Assembly: GCA_013398275.1 (NCBI GenBank)
Contig: VZSE01002491.1
Span: 868,001 to 932,000, forward strand
DNA from: Promerops cafer
Taxonomy: Eukaryota; Chordata; Aves; Passeriformes; Nectariniidae
Direction: 5' to 3'
DNA: 64,000 bases
The stretch's first letter is position 1; the number at the start of each line of letters is the position of its first letter. Under the pieces are notes generated by a model, which searched no databases, had not been told where the DNA came from, and saw nothing but the letters and a program-made list of their open reading frames with translations. The position numbers and the translations under genes were made by a program. Below are positions 1 through 11,600 of the stretch, one piece after another.

Positions 1-235
1 CTACAGACACAGCAGGGAAGTACCATGGGACTCATCACATGGCAGAGACAGATGGGCTCTTCCTGCTTTTTACCTCCCTTCCCTTTGCCTGTGCTGACTT
101 GAATGCCCTCCTCTCTTTCCATGGCAGACTAAGCCTCAGGGATATTGCATGGCTGCAGTTGGTAGAATTGATGCCATGGCCATGCGAGCTCCTCTAGGCT
201 AAAGTTTTATAGAGAAACCAGTCTAGCTGAATCCT

Positions 236-335
236 ATAATCATAAAATCATAGAATCATAGAATATTCTGAGTTGGATGGGATCCAGTAGGATCTTCGCA
301 CACAAAGTCCCACATTTTAGGTGTGAGATGTGCAA
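236..335 (-). mobile_element. CR1 LINE 3' tip, minus strand
   Basis: The segment opens with tandem ATCATAGA-type units followed by TATTCTGAGTTGGATGGGA. This is the reverse complement of an avian CR1 3' end: terminal octamer repeat, then the TTGGAAGGGACC-like block. Similarity fades after about 300, so the left edge (the element's 3' end) is firm and the right edge is approximate. CR1 copies are usually truncated at the 5' end, which fits. It has no coding capacity. Confidence 0.7.
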
Positions 336-3300
336 CAAGAATTTTAGATAACCACACTGGGGTTTTAGCATCTTCATGCACAACCAAGAGTACAGGGGAT
401 GTTGACTTGGGCTCGTCCCTCAGTGTCTTCCACTGCTGAGCTGGATGCCAAAGGCTCCTCCTTGGTGCTGAAGGAGGTGGAGGGCGAGTTACAGTTTGCT
501 GAGGGATTTCTCTGGGTGTCAGGTAGGGCTGCCTGTCTCAGCCATGGAGTGTGGGCCACTGCTATGGAGTTAACGCTCTCATGGTATCTTGGGGAGAATT
601 ACATGGGAAAGACCTTCTACTACATCTCCTGATGAAAGCATGAGGTACTCAAGTTTGATTCCAAAATATCTTGGACCTACTATGCTACAGCTATGGACCA
701 AGACTAAAGTGAACACCATTACCTTGCTTCCTGATAGTAATTCCCTCCATTTTTTGTCACTGATAATTCTTTTCTTGATCAGTGCCCTGTGGCTGCTTCA
801 GGGAATTTAGGGAATGCAAATAAAGAGGTGTTTGTTTGCCTCAGTACCATCTTGAGGCACTTCTCTTGTGCTCAGTGCCCATCACTGAAGCCTGCTCTCC
901 TCCCCCTGGGTCTCATTTTCAGATATGCTCTCTGGCCCCAGGAGACATTTTGCATAGTTTAAAAATTAGCACTCAGTCTGAAGGTGGGAGGCTTGCCAGC
1001 TAGTCCAGCAGCACTGAAGTCATCCCTTTTTCATTCTGCCCGGTTCAGTACTCCACCTTCCAGGAGCAAATTATACACTTTCATTTCCAGTGTTTTCCCT
1101 ATTCTTGTCTTATTGACCTGTACTTTCCACTGAATTTTATTCTTACTTGTGCAGAGCTCTGCCCTGCTACAATGAGATGCAGGACTTAACTCTTCTAATG
1201 CTCTTTCTGTTTGGTTTTGCTTGTTTGTTTGTTTATTTTAAAAATTTTTATTTTAACCTTTAGGAACCAAATAGATGGGTAGAAGGAAATAAGGAGGAGA
1301 AGGTAAACACAGGGCTGATGGGACACAAAGAAGGAAGATTAGGGAAAGCAGAATCAGATTAGCAGCCAGCAGCCAGAAGTCAGCTGATGCGTGCATAGGC
1401 TGTTTACTTCACTGCTGTCTGGGCTGTGAATGAGGTCATGAGGTGCATCCTCTGGGCTCTTCGCTACCTTTGCTTTGCTTGTGCCACCTCTAAGTTAGTT
1501 TAATCTCTAGATGGGCTTTCTCTGCTGCCTTGGGGTTGTTGCAAACAGAAAGAGGGTGAGTACGAGGCCATTCAAGTCCCTACATTACATATTTAATCAT
1601 TGTTTCCTCTAATGCAAGGCTTACAGCTGCAGGCACACTTTCTGTTTTATGCCCTTGGGCCACATATAATCCTTCACATTGCAGGTGACATTTGGGCATT
1701 TAAATTACAGCTCTCTATCCTGCCTTGCAGACTGCAATGACTTTCTTGACTTTAGAGTGCTTGCTGTCCAGATGGTTCTTGTCAAATAAAAACCAGGTGG
1801 CATCACTGACATGTTGTTTGCCTTTAAAATTCTTCAGAAAAACAGGGTATAATTTCAAAATATTCTTAAGCATGATGGTCTGTATCATTTAAAGGTGTTT
1901 CAGTCCTAGATAGTTTACTAATCTCTATGGGAGCTGGGAAGAGAGAACCTTGAAAAAGTCTCTGCACACCTTGAAGACAACTATTTCTCATCTTCTTTCC
2001 CCCATGAATTGTCACAGCCCTGAGGAGCTTAGCTCCCACCTCAAATAATTGCCATTATTTCTTCTCCTTTCATTTAAATCTCTCTCTGGCATTCCCTCCA
2101 CTAGATGGTACTAGGGCAATACATTTTTCTTCACAGGCTTTCCCAGCCATGATAACCATAATAACAGTGTCCCTCTATGTAGAAGGAGAAAAGGGTCAGA
2201 CTTCTTGTAGTGCAAGAAACTTCTGTTGAAGATCATTAAACTTTAGAGATGGCATACTCAAAATTTAGCAAAGAAAACAGGTGGCCTGAGCAAGTATAAC
2301 TTTTTTGCATCTATTACAACAATCTTCAGTGGCACATATCATGCTTACTTTTCCATGTTTTTGTTTTCATTTGTCTTCTAAGGGCATATATAATTGACAA
2401 TATCGATACAGCAAACAAATTGTAAGCATTATGTTAAAATTAGATCATACCACTGTCTTTGGCCAAAAGTCGCCATTTAACAAAAAAATAATTGTTTTGC
2501 CTCTCCTTATCAAGACATATATTATTTGCTGCTGTTTATGGCAAAGCAAGGCAAACCTAACACCTGCAGATTATGTAGATGAATCCAGCATCTCATTGGT
2601 GTCACTGGCAGCCAGCAGCCCAGTAAATGACAGTGCCTGTGCACTTCACTATATTCATATGTCTTACATGTTTTTAATACTGGGACTTTTCTACTTTTGG
2701 GACTTTTTTCAATTGGAAGGCTGAGTGAGAGTGCAGAGAGATGAGTAAATCTACATATTCACTGTTGTATCAGGATTTTTCTGACCTGTGCTGAGCGTGG
2801 TACCTTCTTCCATAGGCCATGGTTAAAATCATCATCTATTCGGTTTGTAAGATCATGAGAGGAGGTGGATTACATTTTGCCATTTCTGCTCCAAGAAAAA
2901 CAGGATTGAAATAAGGTTTTTTCAACCTGTGCAGCAATAAAGGAGCAGGATTCCCAGGCTGTGCTGGAGACTCTGACAGCTCATCTGATGAGCACAAAGC
3001 TGTTGGAAAAAAAAAAAAGAAATCAACACCTAGCTGCTAGGGCATGCTGGTATGCCTCCTGCACTTTTAAATCCAAGAATCACTGATTTATTTTTTTTAA
3101 TGAAAAATTCACAGCCTCTTTTTTTCTGTGTGTGACTGGAGGATTTAAAGCATTTTATATAGTTTCTTTTTATATCCCTTGGCTGCAAGAGCTCCCTGAC
3201 CTTTAAAAAAACCATTAGATGAAACAAAAGGAAAAGGTAATGTACTTTTCACATTATTTATTTCTTGTAAATCTAGAAGCTTTTGTTGGTCATTAGAGTT

Positions 3301-5261
3301 ACAATGATCTATTACATTCCTCAGGAAACTTCGGGTTGACAGTATCCATCTCTGGACAAAGTGTATGCAAGAAAAGAAAAAAAATGAGATTTTCATTGAT
3401 CTTGTTATTTTAGTGTGCACATTTCAGAATTCTGTTAAGAAAGGTTAATTTATTAACTCTTAATAGAATTCTTAATTCTATGAAGAAAGTTCCCTTCTTC
3501 ATGAGGGAAGACAATTTGAGTTAGTTCCACCACCAGCATTAAAGCAAGATTAATTTTTCCTTTACTTGCCTTTTTCAAAACTGGTACCATTTTCATGCAT
3601 GTAAAGAGCTTTTCTGCATGCTAACAACTCTTTACTTTCTAATGAACCTATGACTGACAGAAAGTTGAGCTTTTCTTTCCTCCCACTAATACCACCATTG
3701 TATGTGTCTTGTTAACCAGTATTGTGTATCAGTCACAAGCTGACTCCTTTGTGCCTTTGTAAAGTATCAATTTAGTCAGCATTATCTGCTGGGGAGACAA
3801 TGCAGCCGGTAAACGTGAACACAAAAATGCTGTAGCATTACAAGCCCTGAAAACACTGGTTCAGGAGCCCTGGAGCGCGGGAGGAGGCAGCCAGAGAGCT
3901 GCTGGCCATCAGCAGCTGCGGGGTCCGAGGGCGCAGACGGGCAGCCAGGAGTGGCCAGGCTGCAGGAGTGGCCAGGAGCTCGGGCAGAGTCTTCGTGCTG
4001 GCTGCTGGTTGGGCTGCTTGGCTGGGAAAAAACCTCTGCCATCCAGATCTGCCTGCCAACCTGCCTGTGGCTTGACTAGGCTGATATTTGACCGGACTGA
4101 CACATTCCCAGCGTCTATTTTGATTTTTTGCCTGATCAGGCTTTTCCAGTGGTAAACTGATTTCTCTGCATTAACAAAACAGCACCAAATGTTGCAGCTC
4201 AGCCGCTGGGCCCTGCACTCCACGAGGAGTCTGTGGCTCTGCATACCTGCAGATGTGAGTTAGCTTCCCATTGGCCTCCAGGTAGACTTTAAAGGGAAAG
4301 GTTAGACCAGCGCAGTCTCTCCTTTCATGTTTTCCTGCCTGGGCGATGGTCAGCAGAAACACCCAACCCCCATTGCACTGGAGAGGGGGAGGGCAGTAGC
4401 TCTGTGGGGTTTCTGTGTCTTTGGATGAAATTGTCCCTTTGTTAGTCCAAAATAGCTCAAATTGGGCAACTTTCCAAGCATGCAGTGAAAGACTTCTGTT
4501 TGAGACAGTGCTTAGAGAAGGCTGAGGATGGAGGGCTGAAACAGAGGTGCCTGACTGGCTGGGTTCCCACCGGAGTGATTAATGTAATGTTGCTGGGATT
4601 TTACTGCATTATTAATGAAGTGCCAGGGTGCCTGGAGCACTGGAAAAACATCTCAGAAAAATTATTACTAAAATTCTGAATTGGTGCATTGGATAACCTT
4701 TCATATTACTTTTTTTTCTTGACCGTAGAGCCCTTATCATGCCAGAGGAAGCCTATAAATAACAACCAGAGAGGGTAAGATTGCACAGGCTGCTGCTCCC
4801 TCCACCTCCCCAAGTAGCAGTGGCCCCACTGGCAGTGGGCTGGGTGTGCCAGGAGTCCACAGGAGCCGTGCCCGGGGACTGTGCACGGGCTTAGGGATGC
4901 ACCCAGCCCCTCTGTGGGGCCAGGGAGGTGATGCCTGTGGAGCTCTGCTTTGCAGAAGAATATAAACATCTGACAGGGAATAGCCTGTGCTGGTTTAGGG
5001 CTGTTGTTTGCATTGATGAAGCTTGTATCTAGGATGATCAGTGTGAAATATCTCTACTTTCCCACCCCCCACCCTCCAAGCTGTTATCTCCTTTTTTATT
5101 GGCTTTGTCATGCACTTTTTTCTTTTATTTTCTTCTAAATTCTTAACTCCTCAGATTTATATTTTCGTCATCTCTAGTAGCAACTGCGGGTTTGTTTTGA
5201 GGAGAGGATTTTTGTTGCTTTTTTTTTTTTTTTAAAACTGCTGTGCTTTAAACCAGCCTTG
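336..5261. other. Gene-free stretch, no recognised exon
   Basis: Only short open frames of fewer than about 111 codons are present, none with a recognisable family motif. A moderately GC-rich patch lies at 3,860-4,000 and contains a 14-base direct repeat (CAGGAGTGGCCAGG at 3,946 and 3,963). A 15-base T run lies at 5,219-5,233. A CTCF-like core (CCACTAGATGGTAC) is at 2,098-2,111. A strong acceptor and GTAAGA donor bracket 4,730-4,774, but nothing else supports an exon there. An AATAAA followed by a GT-rich stretch near 819 could be a polyadenylation signal, with no gene attached. Confidence 0.6.
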
Positions 5262-5780
5262 CCTGCCTAAAGCTTCCAGTTGCTAAGCGACTTTTCCCCT
5301 CCGCCCTTCCCGCAGCCCGGTTGCCATAGCGCTGCCAGCCTTGGCTATCAAGTAGCAGAGAGCAGTCATTACTCAACAGAAAAAAAAAAAAAAAAACCCA
5401 AGCCCACCAAAATCCAGGGCTGCACGGGCCAATCAACATTTTCTTTCCTTTTTAATTCATGTCGCCAGCCGGCGGGAGCATCCCTGTGCGCATCACAGCC
5501 GCGGTTGGCCGCTGCGTTGTTTTCTCGCGGAAGTTTTTGATTCAGTCTCTGCGCTAAACAGGACGGACTGCAGTGCTGACTCACGGACACCTGTGACGTT
5601 GGTCATGGCAGCACCAGATCCTGGAGGATGTTCTTCCCGAGAAGCTGGTTTGCGTACCTGTGCGACTGGTGTCGCCCCCTCCGTGACTGCAATTCACCCC
5701 AGCGCAAGCAGGTGCTCTGCAGCTCTGTGAATCACAGCGCCGTTCCTTAGAAACCAGGTGATACGGGTAGCGCTTTTATC
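5262..5780. promoter_or_regulatory. Small CpG island with promoter-type motifs
   Basis: By hand count, 5,281-5,760 is about 55% G+C with 28 CpGs, an observed/expected ratio near 0.75, unlike the flanks. Motifs visible: X-box-like GTTGCTAAGCGAC (5,279-5,291), half-site GTTGCCAT (5,320-5,327), CCAAT (5,429-5,433), TGCTGACTCA (AP-1/MARE-like, 5,574-5,583) and TGACGT (CRE-like, 5,594-5,599). A 17-base A run (5,380-5,396) interrupts it. An ATG at 5,605 has a purine at -3 and G at +4 and opens 41 codons to a stop at 5,728-5,730. Possible plus-strand donors are CAG|GTGATA (5,757/5,758) and CAG|GTGCTC (5,711/5,712). A minus-strand donor CACAG|GTACGC also exists at about 5,657. X-boxes bind RFX factors and often sit in promoters of ciliary genes. 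Direction and gene are unknown, and it could be an enhancer-type or orphan island. Confidence 0.5.
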
Positions 5781-8380
5781 TTGTGATATTTTTTAGTAAC
5801 AAGAACATCACAGGTGCATAAAATGTGTGGGATACCATCAAAGACTAGAAGAATGCACACTGGTTAAAAATTAGCTTTTCTTTTCAAATCCACTCAAACA
5901 AGATTGTGTGAAGGATCATAGCCAAAGAAATAGAGAGTCTTCCATTTTTTAAAGTAAAATCATATCCCTAGTGGCTTGGGTAAGACATAAGTTAATGTCA
6001 GTGCTAAAACATAATAAAAAAAAGTGGAAAACCTGACATCTTTCTGCTCTAAAATTGTGAGCTGTCTTGTCATCAGTTTACTGATTACCAGGCTTTACCA
6101 GCTGGATGCTATAGGGCAATATCGTGATCTGGTGTCTCTAGTGAGCCATGCCATCCATCATAACAGATAAAAAGAAAAAAAAAAAAAAGAGGCATTTGGC
6201 TTTCATATAAAAACAGAAGTGCACAGAATAAAAGTACCTGTTAATAAAGAATTCGGTGGTATAGAATTACCTGTGTGAGAATATAAATCACATGGGTTAC
6301 ATTGGAATTGATAGTAGGGGGCAAGAGTCTTTTCTACCAGTAAGTGTTGCAAGCAGTGGATCAGTTGGACTTGGAATAGTTTCAGTTGTTCTGTGACTCT
6401 AGTGTCCATTAATCACAGCTCCAGCCTCCACCTCAGGTTGTCAGTGTAAAGCCTCTCTTAACATCCAGGGAACTTTCTTCCCACGTTCTCTAGTCGGTGA
6501 GTTATTGTGATAATAAATGCAGCAAGGAGCTAGACTCCCTGTCCTTACATGCCCTTCCACTTATCCAATCCAGCATCTGCCTATTTGAACAAGTGCATCA
6601 GATACAGGCAGCGTGCCAGCTATTAAAATGTTAAACCTACTGCCACGGAGCTGCATTGTACATTTTGTTTTTCCCTTGTCCTTGAAAAGGACTCACTCCT
6701 GAACTAATAGGAGTGTGCTTAATGGTTTCATGTCTTAAATTCCTTATTTACTCAACTATCTCTTCCCTGATTTGGTACTTTGTATTCCCTTCTCTTCATG
6801 CTATTCACGGGAACATTAAATACTGTTCTGCAAGGAAAGTCATTTAAGACACAGCCTTTGCCAACTGTATGGAAAACTGATTTCAAAATCCATTTCTACT
6901 CTGATGAAGCATGCAAATCAAATATTCTGGGGGGTGGGAAAAGGATTATCTTAAAAGTTCCTTTTTTAAAATCAAGATGCTTTTGTTTTTCTTAGGAGCT
7001 GACATGACATACCTTCAGCTGGGGGCCCTGTTGCTGTGGTCAGATACAGTTTAGGTTTCAATAAATTCACTGTTTTTTACTGAAAAAAAATGGTGGTTCT
7101 CGGCTTTGCTTTCTGTTGTTCTAAGGGAACTCAGGACTTGAGAATGGCTATGTTCAATAAATTAGGAACTGAAGGTCTACCACAGACCACGGACCTTTTT
7201 TTTTTTGTCCTGGAAATATTGATTTAAGGGAAAAGTATTGCCAGATTTATTATGTGAAGATGCTTGCATAATCACGGAACTTAGGTGACGAACCTTGTTC
7301 TCAATTAGATTGCTTTAGCTCTAGGCTTCATTTCATCCAGAAGAGAAATTACTGGAATAAAGGTTAAATATCCAAATCAGAAATATTATTGCCTGTGTTC
7401 CTTTATGTTTGAAATGGTAATAAAACAAATTGAACATTAACCTAGTAGGACCAAGGCATTTCTATTTGCATGGTTTTGACATCTGAATTGGGCAATAACT
7501 TCTCCATGTTGAAATTATGCAATGGTTGTTAGTCAGTCTTTCATTTCCTCAAGCATTTGTGCACAGATTACATCCGCATATTATATTTTATTATGAGTCA
7601 TTAAAATGCTAATCAACAAAAGTACACTACCACACTTCCAGGAGAGATCTACATTGTTAAATGGGTCTCCATTTTGATACCTTTCTCGTAGCAAACACAA
7701 CACATCCACTGAAATCCACATCAACAGCTTGGTTTTGAAGTCTACAATGTTCACTTTGTGCACAGTCTCCCTGTACCTGCTTTGCACTTCTGATTTCTTT
7801 CTGGTTTCCTAACCTTCTCTCCCTACACCCACCAACCTATTCTCAAGGTAAAATCACTGTGTCATGGTTAAGGTGTTTCCATGAAGCTGCCTCCTCTGCT
7901 GTCTGATTCCTGTACTTCACCTACCTGTCACACTCCCCCAACTTTTTTCTCTGCTCACATAAAACCTTTGATTTCTGCTTTTCCTCTGTCAAGTCCAGAT
8001 TTGTTTTTCTTGTTCTGGTATTTTCTCTTCCTATCTGACTCTTCTCTATGATCCTATACTAATTTGTCTTCACTACAAAGTACCTCCACACATCTAATTT
8101 TTCAAAAATTGCTTTCACCATCCATAAATTCTGAAAGTCAAGATATCAATTTGACCAAATAGTACATTATCCTTACAGCTATCAGACAGGACATTTACTT
8201 TCTCCCTTCAAACTTGTAGTAATGATAACTTTACAGCAGCAGAATTTCTACTTGGCTGAATCTCAGTTAGTCTGATACTACAATTACATTCTGGAAAACT
8301 GCTCTATATCACCAGATCTGTGCTTATTCTGTTCTCCTCCTTTTTATCATTGCCCATACTTAAACATCATATGGATGATG
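5781..8380. other. Gene-free stretch
   Basis: AT-rich sequence with several A or T runs (for example 6,176-6,188 and 7,196-7,206) and no open frame above about 71 codons. I see no recognised repeat, RNA gene or exon. A pyrimidine-rich stretch covers roughly 7,790-8,100. Confidence 0.6.
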
Positions 8381-8646
8381 ACCTTAAAATGAAGGAGATA
8401 GGTTTAGGTTAGATATTAGGGAGAAATTCTTTATGTAAGGGCAGTGAGGCACTGGAAGAGGTTGCCCAGAGAGGTTGTGGACTACCCATCCCTGGCAGTG
8501 TTGAAGACCAAGCTGGATCGTGCTCTGAGTAGCTTTGTCTTATGAAAGGTGTCCTGCCTATGGCAGGGGGGTGGGAACTAGATGGTCTTTAAGGCCCGTT
8601 CCAACTCAAACCATTCTATGATTCTAGGATTCTGTAATTCTGTGAC
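8381..8646 (+). mobile_element. CR1 LINE 3' end, plus strand
   Basis: The end of CR1 ORF2 plus the 3' untranslated region, in the usual order: TTTAGGTTAGATATTAGGGA, then AGGCACTGGAAGAGGTTGCC, CCCATCCCTGGCAGTGTT, the GGAACTAGATGGTCTTTAAG block, and finally tandem ATTCTATG-like units (about 8,613-8,646). The 3' end is well defined. The 5' truncation point is approximate because the first bases are diverged. The copy cannot encode a protein. Confidence 0.92.
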
Positions 8647-11600
8647 TTTTTTTTAAATTTTACTACCCACATTATTTCTTTAAAAAATATTTATATCTCG
8701 CTGATAAGTTAAAATTACTTATCTTCCTAAGATCAATTATCTTTCTACTTCTCAGACATTTAAATTAAAATCTAAAATTTTAATACAAATATTCAAAGAT
8801 ATTTTCCCTTGCTTAGGAAAAGTTAATGAGAAAGAATGTCCAGTTTTAATTCACAGTATAGTCTACCTCATTCAAAGACAATTGTATATTGGCAGGAGGA
8901 GTAATTCCTGTCTTTCAGCCCTACCAGAGCAATCACGTTCCCTTACCTTGGATTTTGTATCAACTCACTTCTTTGTGTCACTGGCTTATTTCCCTGTATT
9001 CCTGGAGCTTGGGGCTATTGGAGCTGTATTTGTCTACTCCTCTGTGTTTTTATTTGGACATTGAATTATATGAACTTAGGTCGTGACTTCAAGAAGTGTC
9101 AGGTTTATCTGACCATGGACAGTAAAAGCAAACAATCATTAAGAGTCCTGAGAAATAAGAAAGTTGGCCTGAGCAAAGAATTACTCTTACTCTCACCTGA
9201 TAACAGAGTCCTAACAGGGATTAGCTGAATCTGGGACTGCCATGACTTAGTTTAGATAGTTGTGACTGAAGAAGGTTGAGGCATTCTGGCTGCTTTCAAA
9301 ATAAATATGTCGATCATCTGCTCTCATTGGCTCCCACTCCAGTTGGCTTACTTGAGTTTTTTAAAAGTATCATGTCTGTTGTGCACCTGGTACAATTCTA
9401 TTTTTGGGCTACTATGAGGCGTTTTATCAAGTACATAAATCATGCTGAGTACTGCAGTATTTTGAGCATGTGTATGTAATTCTAACACATAGGCTCAAAG
9501 AAAAACCTTTGTCAGAATTATAGATCACTAGATATTCATTATTCACCATTGTTTGTATTTCTGTCCAAAACATTTTATTATCTTTTTATTCTGATAGCAG
9601 TTTTCTAGACCACTGTGCAAGCTTTCATGTAATGTAGCAGTTAATCTCACCCAAAAATGGAACAACAGGTTCTTTGTCTACTCAAATTCACAGTTTGCTG
9701 TTCTATCTAATCAAAGAAAAATAAACACCATTCATTTTTATCCTACTACTTTTTCTTCCAGTGTGCTCTCCAGATACTAATACAATCCACAGTGGAAAGT
9801 GGAAAAAAAGAACTCAAGTGGAAGAGGTTAAATTCCAGTTCGAAACAATTTGTGATAGTAAATAATAATATCCTCTAAGAGTAAATAAGAGAAACTCTAG
9901 TATCTTCTATGGATATTTTGAAGGTCTGGCTGCCATGCATGAATACTCAAATGTTGCTGTGATGGTGACCTTCAGAAAAGAGTGGTTAGATAAAAATCAG
10001 GGTCTATCCTTTGCTCTTTTTTTCTAATTTTGTTTAGACTTTGTCTATACGTTTGGATTTTTTTTCTCAAGTAACAAACATATAATGAGGTTCCTCTTAA
10101 AATGATGGTGACTTTAGGTAAGAAGATTTCTGAGAGCATTAGAGGATGAACTTTCTAATCCCTGTCTTGAAAAGTGAATATTTAGATCCATCAATATCTG
10201 TTTTCAATCCCTTACTTCCATGCCTTTCAATTGTAGTTACCTAAGTAGAATTCTAATTTTTTCTTCCCTCTACAAAGAATAAAATGTAATAGCTGGGCTT
10301 CAGAGATAAATGTGGTTTTGTTGCTGTTGCCATGTTTTCATCTCTTGTATAATTATTTTGTTTTCTTTTCTTTTTGTGTGTTTTTCTTAGCCTAATTCCC
10401 TATTCTTTTGTAGATTTGTACTTCAGATTTTAGCCAGAGGCATAAAGTGCTTCTCAGAAACCCTCTTGAAACTTCTCAGTCCATTCCATGAAATCAGCAT
10501 GCATGTTCTTGTCTTGTGGGACTCCTAGAATAGATAAAAGCTTGCAAGGGCATCTACAAAGTGAAAAACCACAAAAGGGAAAAATACAATCAAGCTGACT
10601 ACAACTCAGCCTGCCTTTTTACCACGGGTGAGAAAGACCATCCTCTTATCACAGAATCAAGGCCTCATTCCAGCTTTCACTGAAGACAGTGGAATGTTTT
10701 CCGTGAACTTGGCTCAGAGCTGCATCAGTGCCCAGCACTCCTCTGCAGTACTCAGCATTGAAGCAAGCACTCTGAAGCAAGCACTCATGTACAATACCCC
10801 AAATCACTGTTTCCTTCCCAGACCAAGCAACTCTGTGGAGATGGTTTGTGCTCATATGATTCTCTAGGGCTTTTATCACTTTATCAAAGCATTAAGACAA
10901 CAGGTTATATTTTTCAGGATGCCACACGCACCATGCAGCCTAACTCTCAGTAAAAATCATTTGGACTTTCAAGTCAGGTTGATACAGACTTACACAGTGT
11001 TGAGGTATGATTTACAAGTAGCATTATTTCTCTTTCTTTTCAGTCTCTCTGCTGTCCTAAGACACAGTACTGCCATCTTGTACAATTCCCTTAGGGCAAG
11101 ATGAACCTCCAATTAACTTAATTTGGCCTTTTAGGATCTGTCTTGTTCTGTGGGAACCACCATTTGCACAAGCAATACCAAGCATCAGCCACTCACTCTT
11201 AATACAGGAAGCAGAACTAAAATTTATTGTCGTTATTAAATAAAATTTATCTGCATTATTTATAAGCCTGTAAACATGGCCTTTCATAAATAGATAATAA
11301 GCTTTTCATGTCCCTGAACACAGTGTCATTAGGCCATGGTGTACAGAGGCAATCGAGCTTCTAACTCTAAGTGAGGTTTTGGTAGAAGTTCAGGTACTTC
11401 AGCATCAACTGGGAGCCTTTGAGGATCTGCTCACAGAGAGTATGGAATACACAAAAGCATTCCAGAACAAGATACCTTTTAATATCACTGTTTCCCTCCC
11501 CTTGCCCTGGAAAACCTTGCAAAGAGCCTTGGTTGCTTTGTTCACACATCACCCTGACGTGGCCATGAAAGCTTCTTCGTTGTGCTCACTTCAGGAGTCC

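Noticed and set aside
622..735. Possible box C/D snoRNA (CTGATGAAAG with a later CTGA)
   Set aside because: No terminal stem and no internal C'/D' pair; the spacing is not convincing.
6300..6325. CTCF-like core TAGGGGGCAAG
   Set aside because: The 5' half of the consensus (CCA) is missing.
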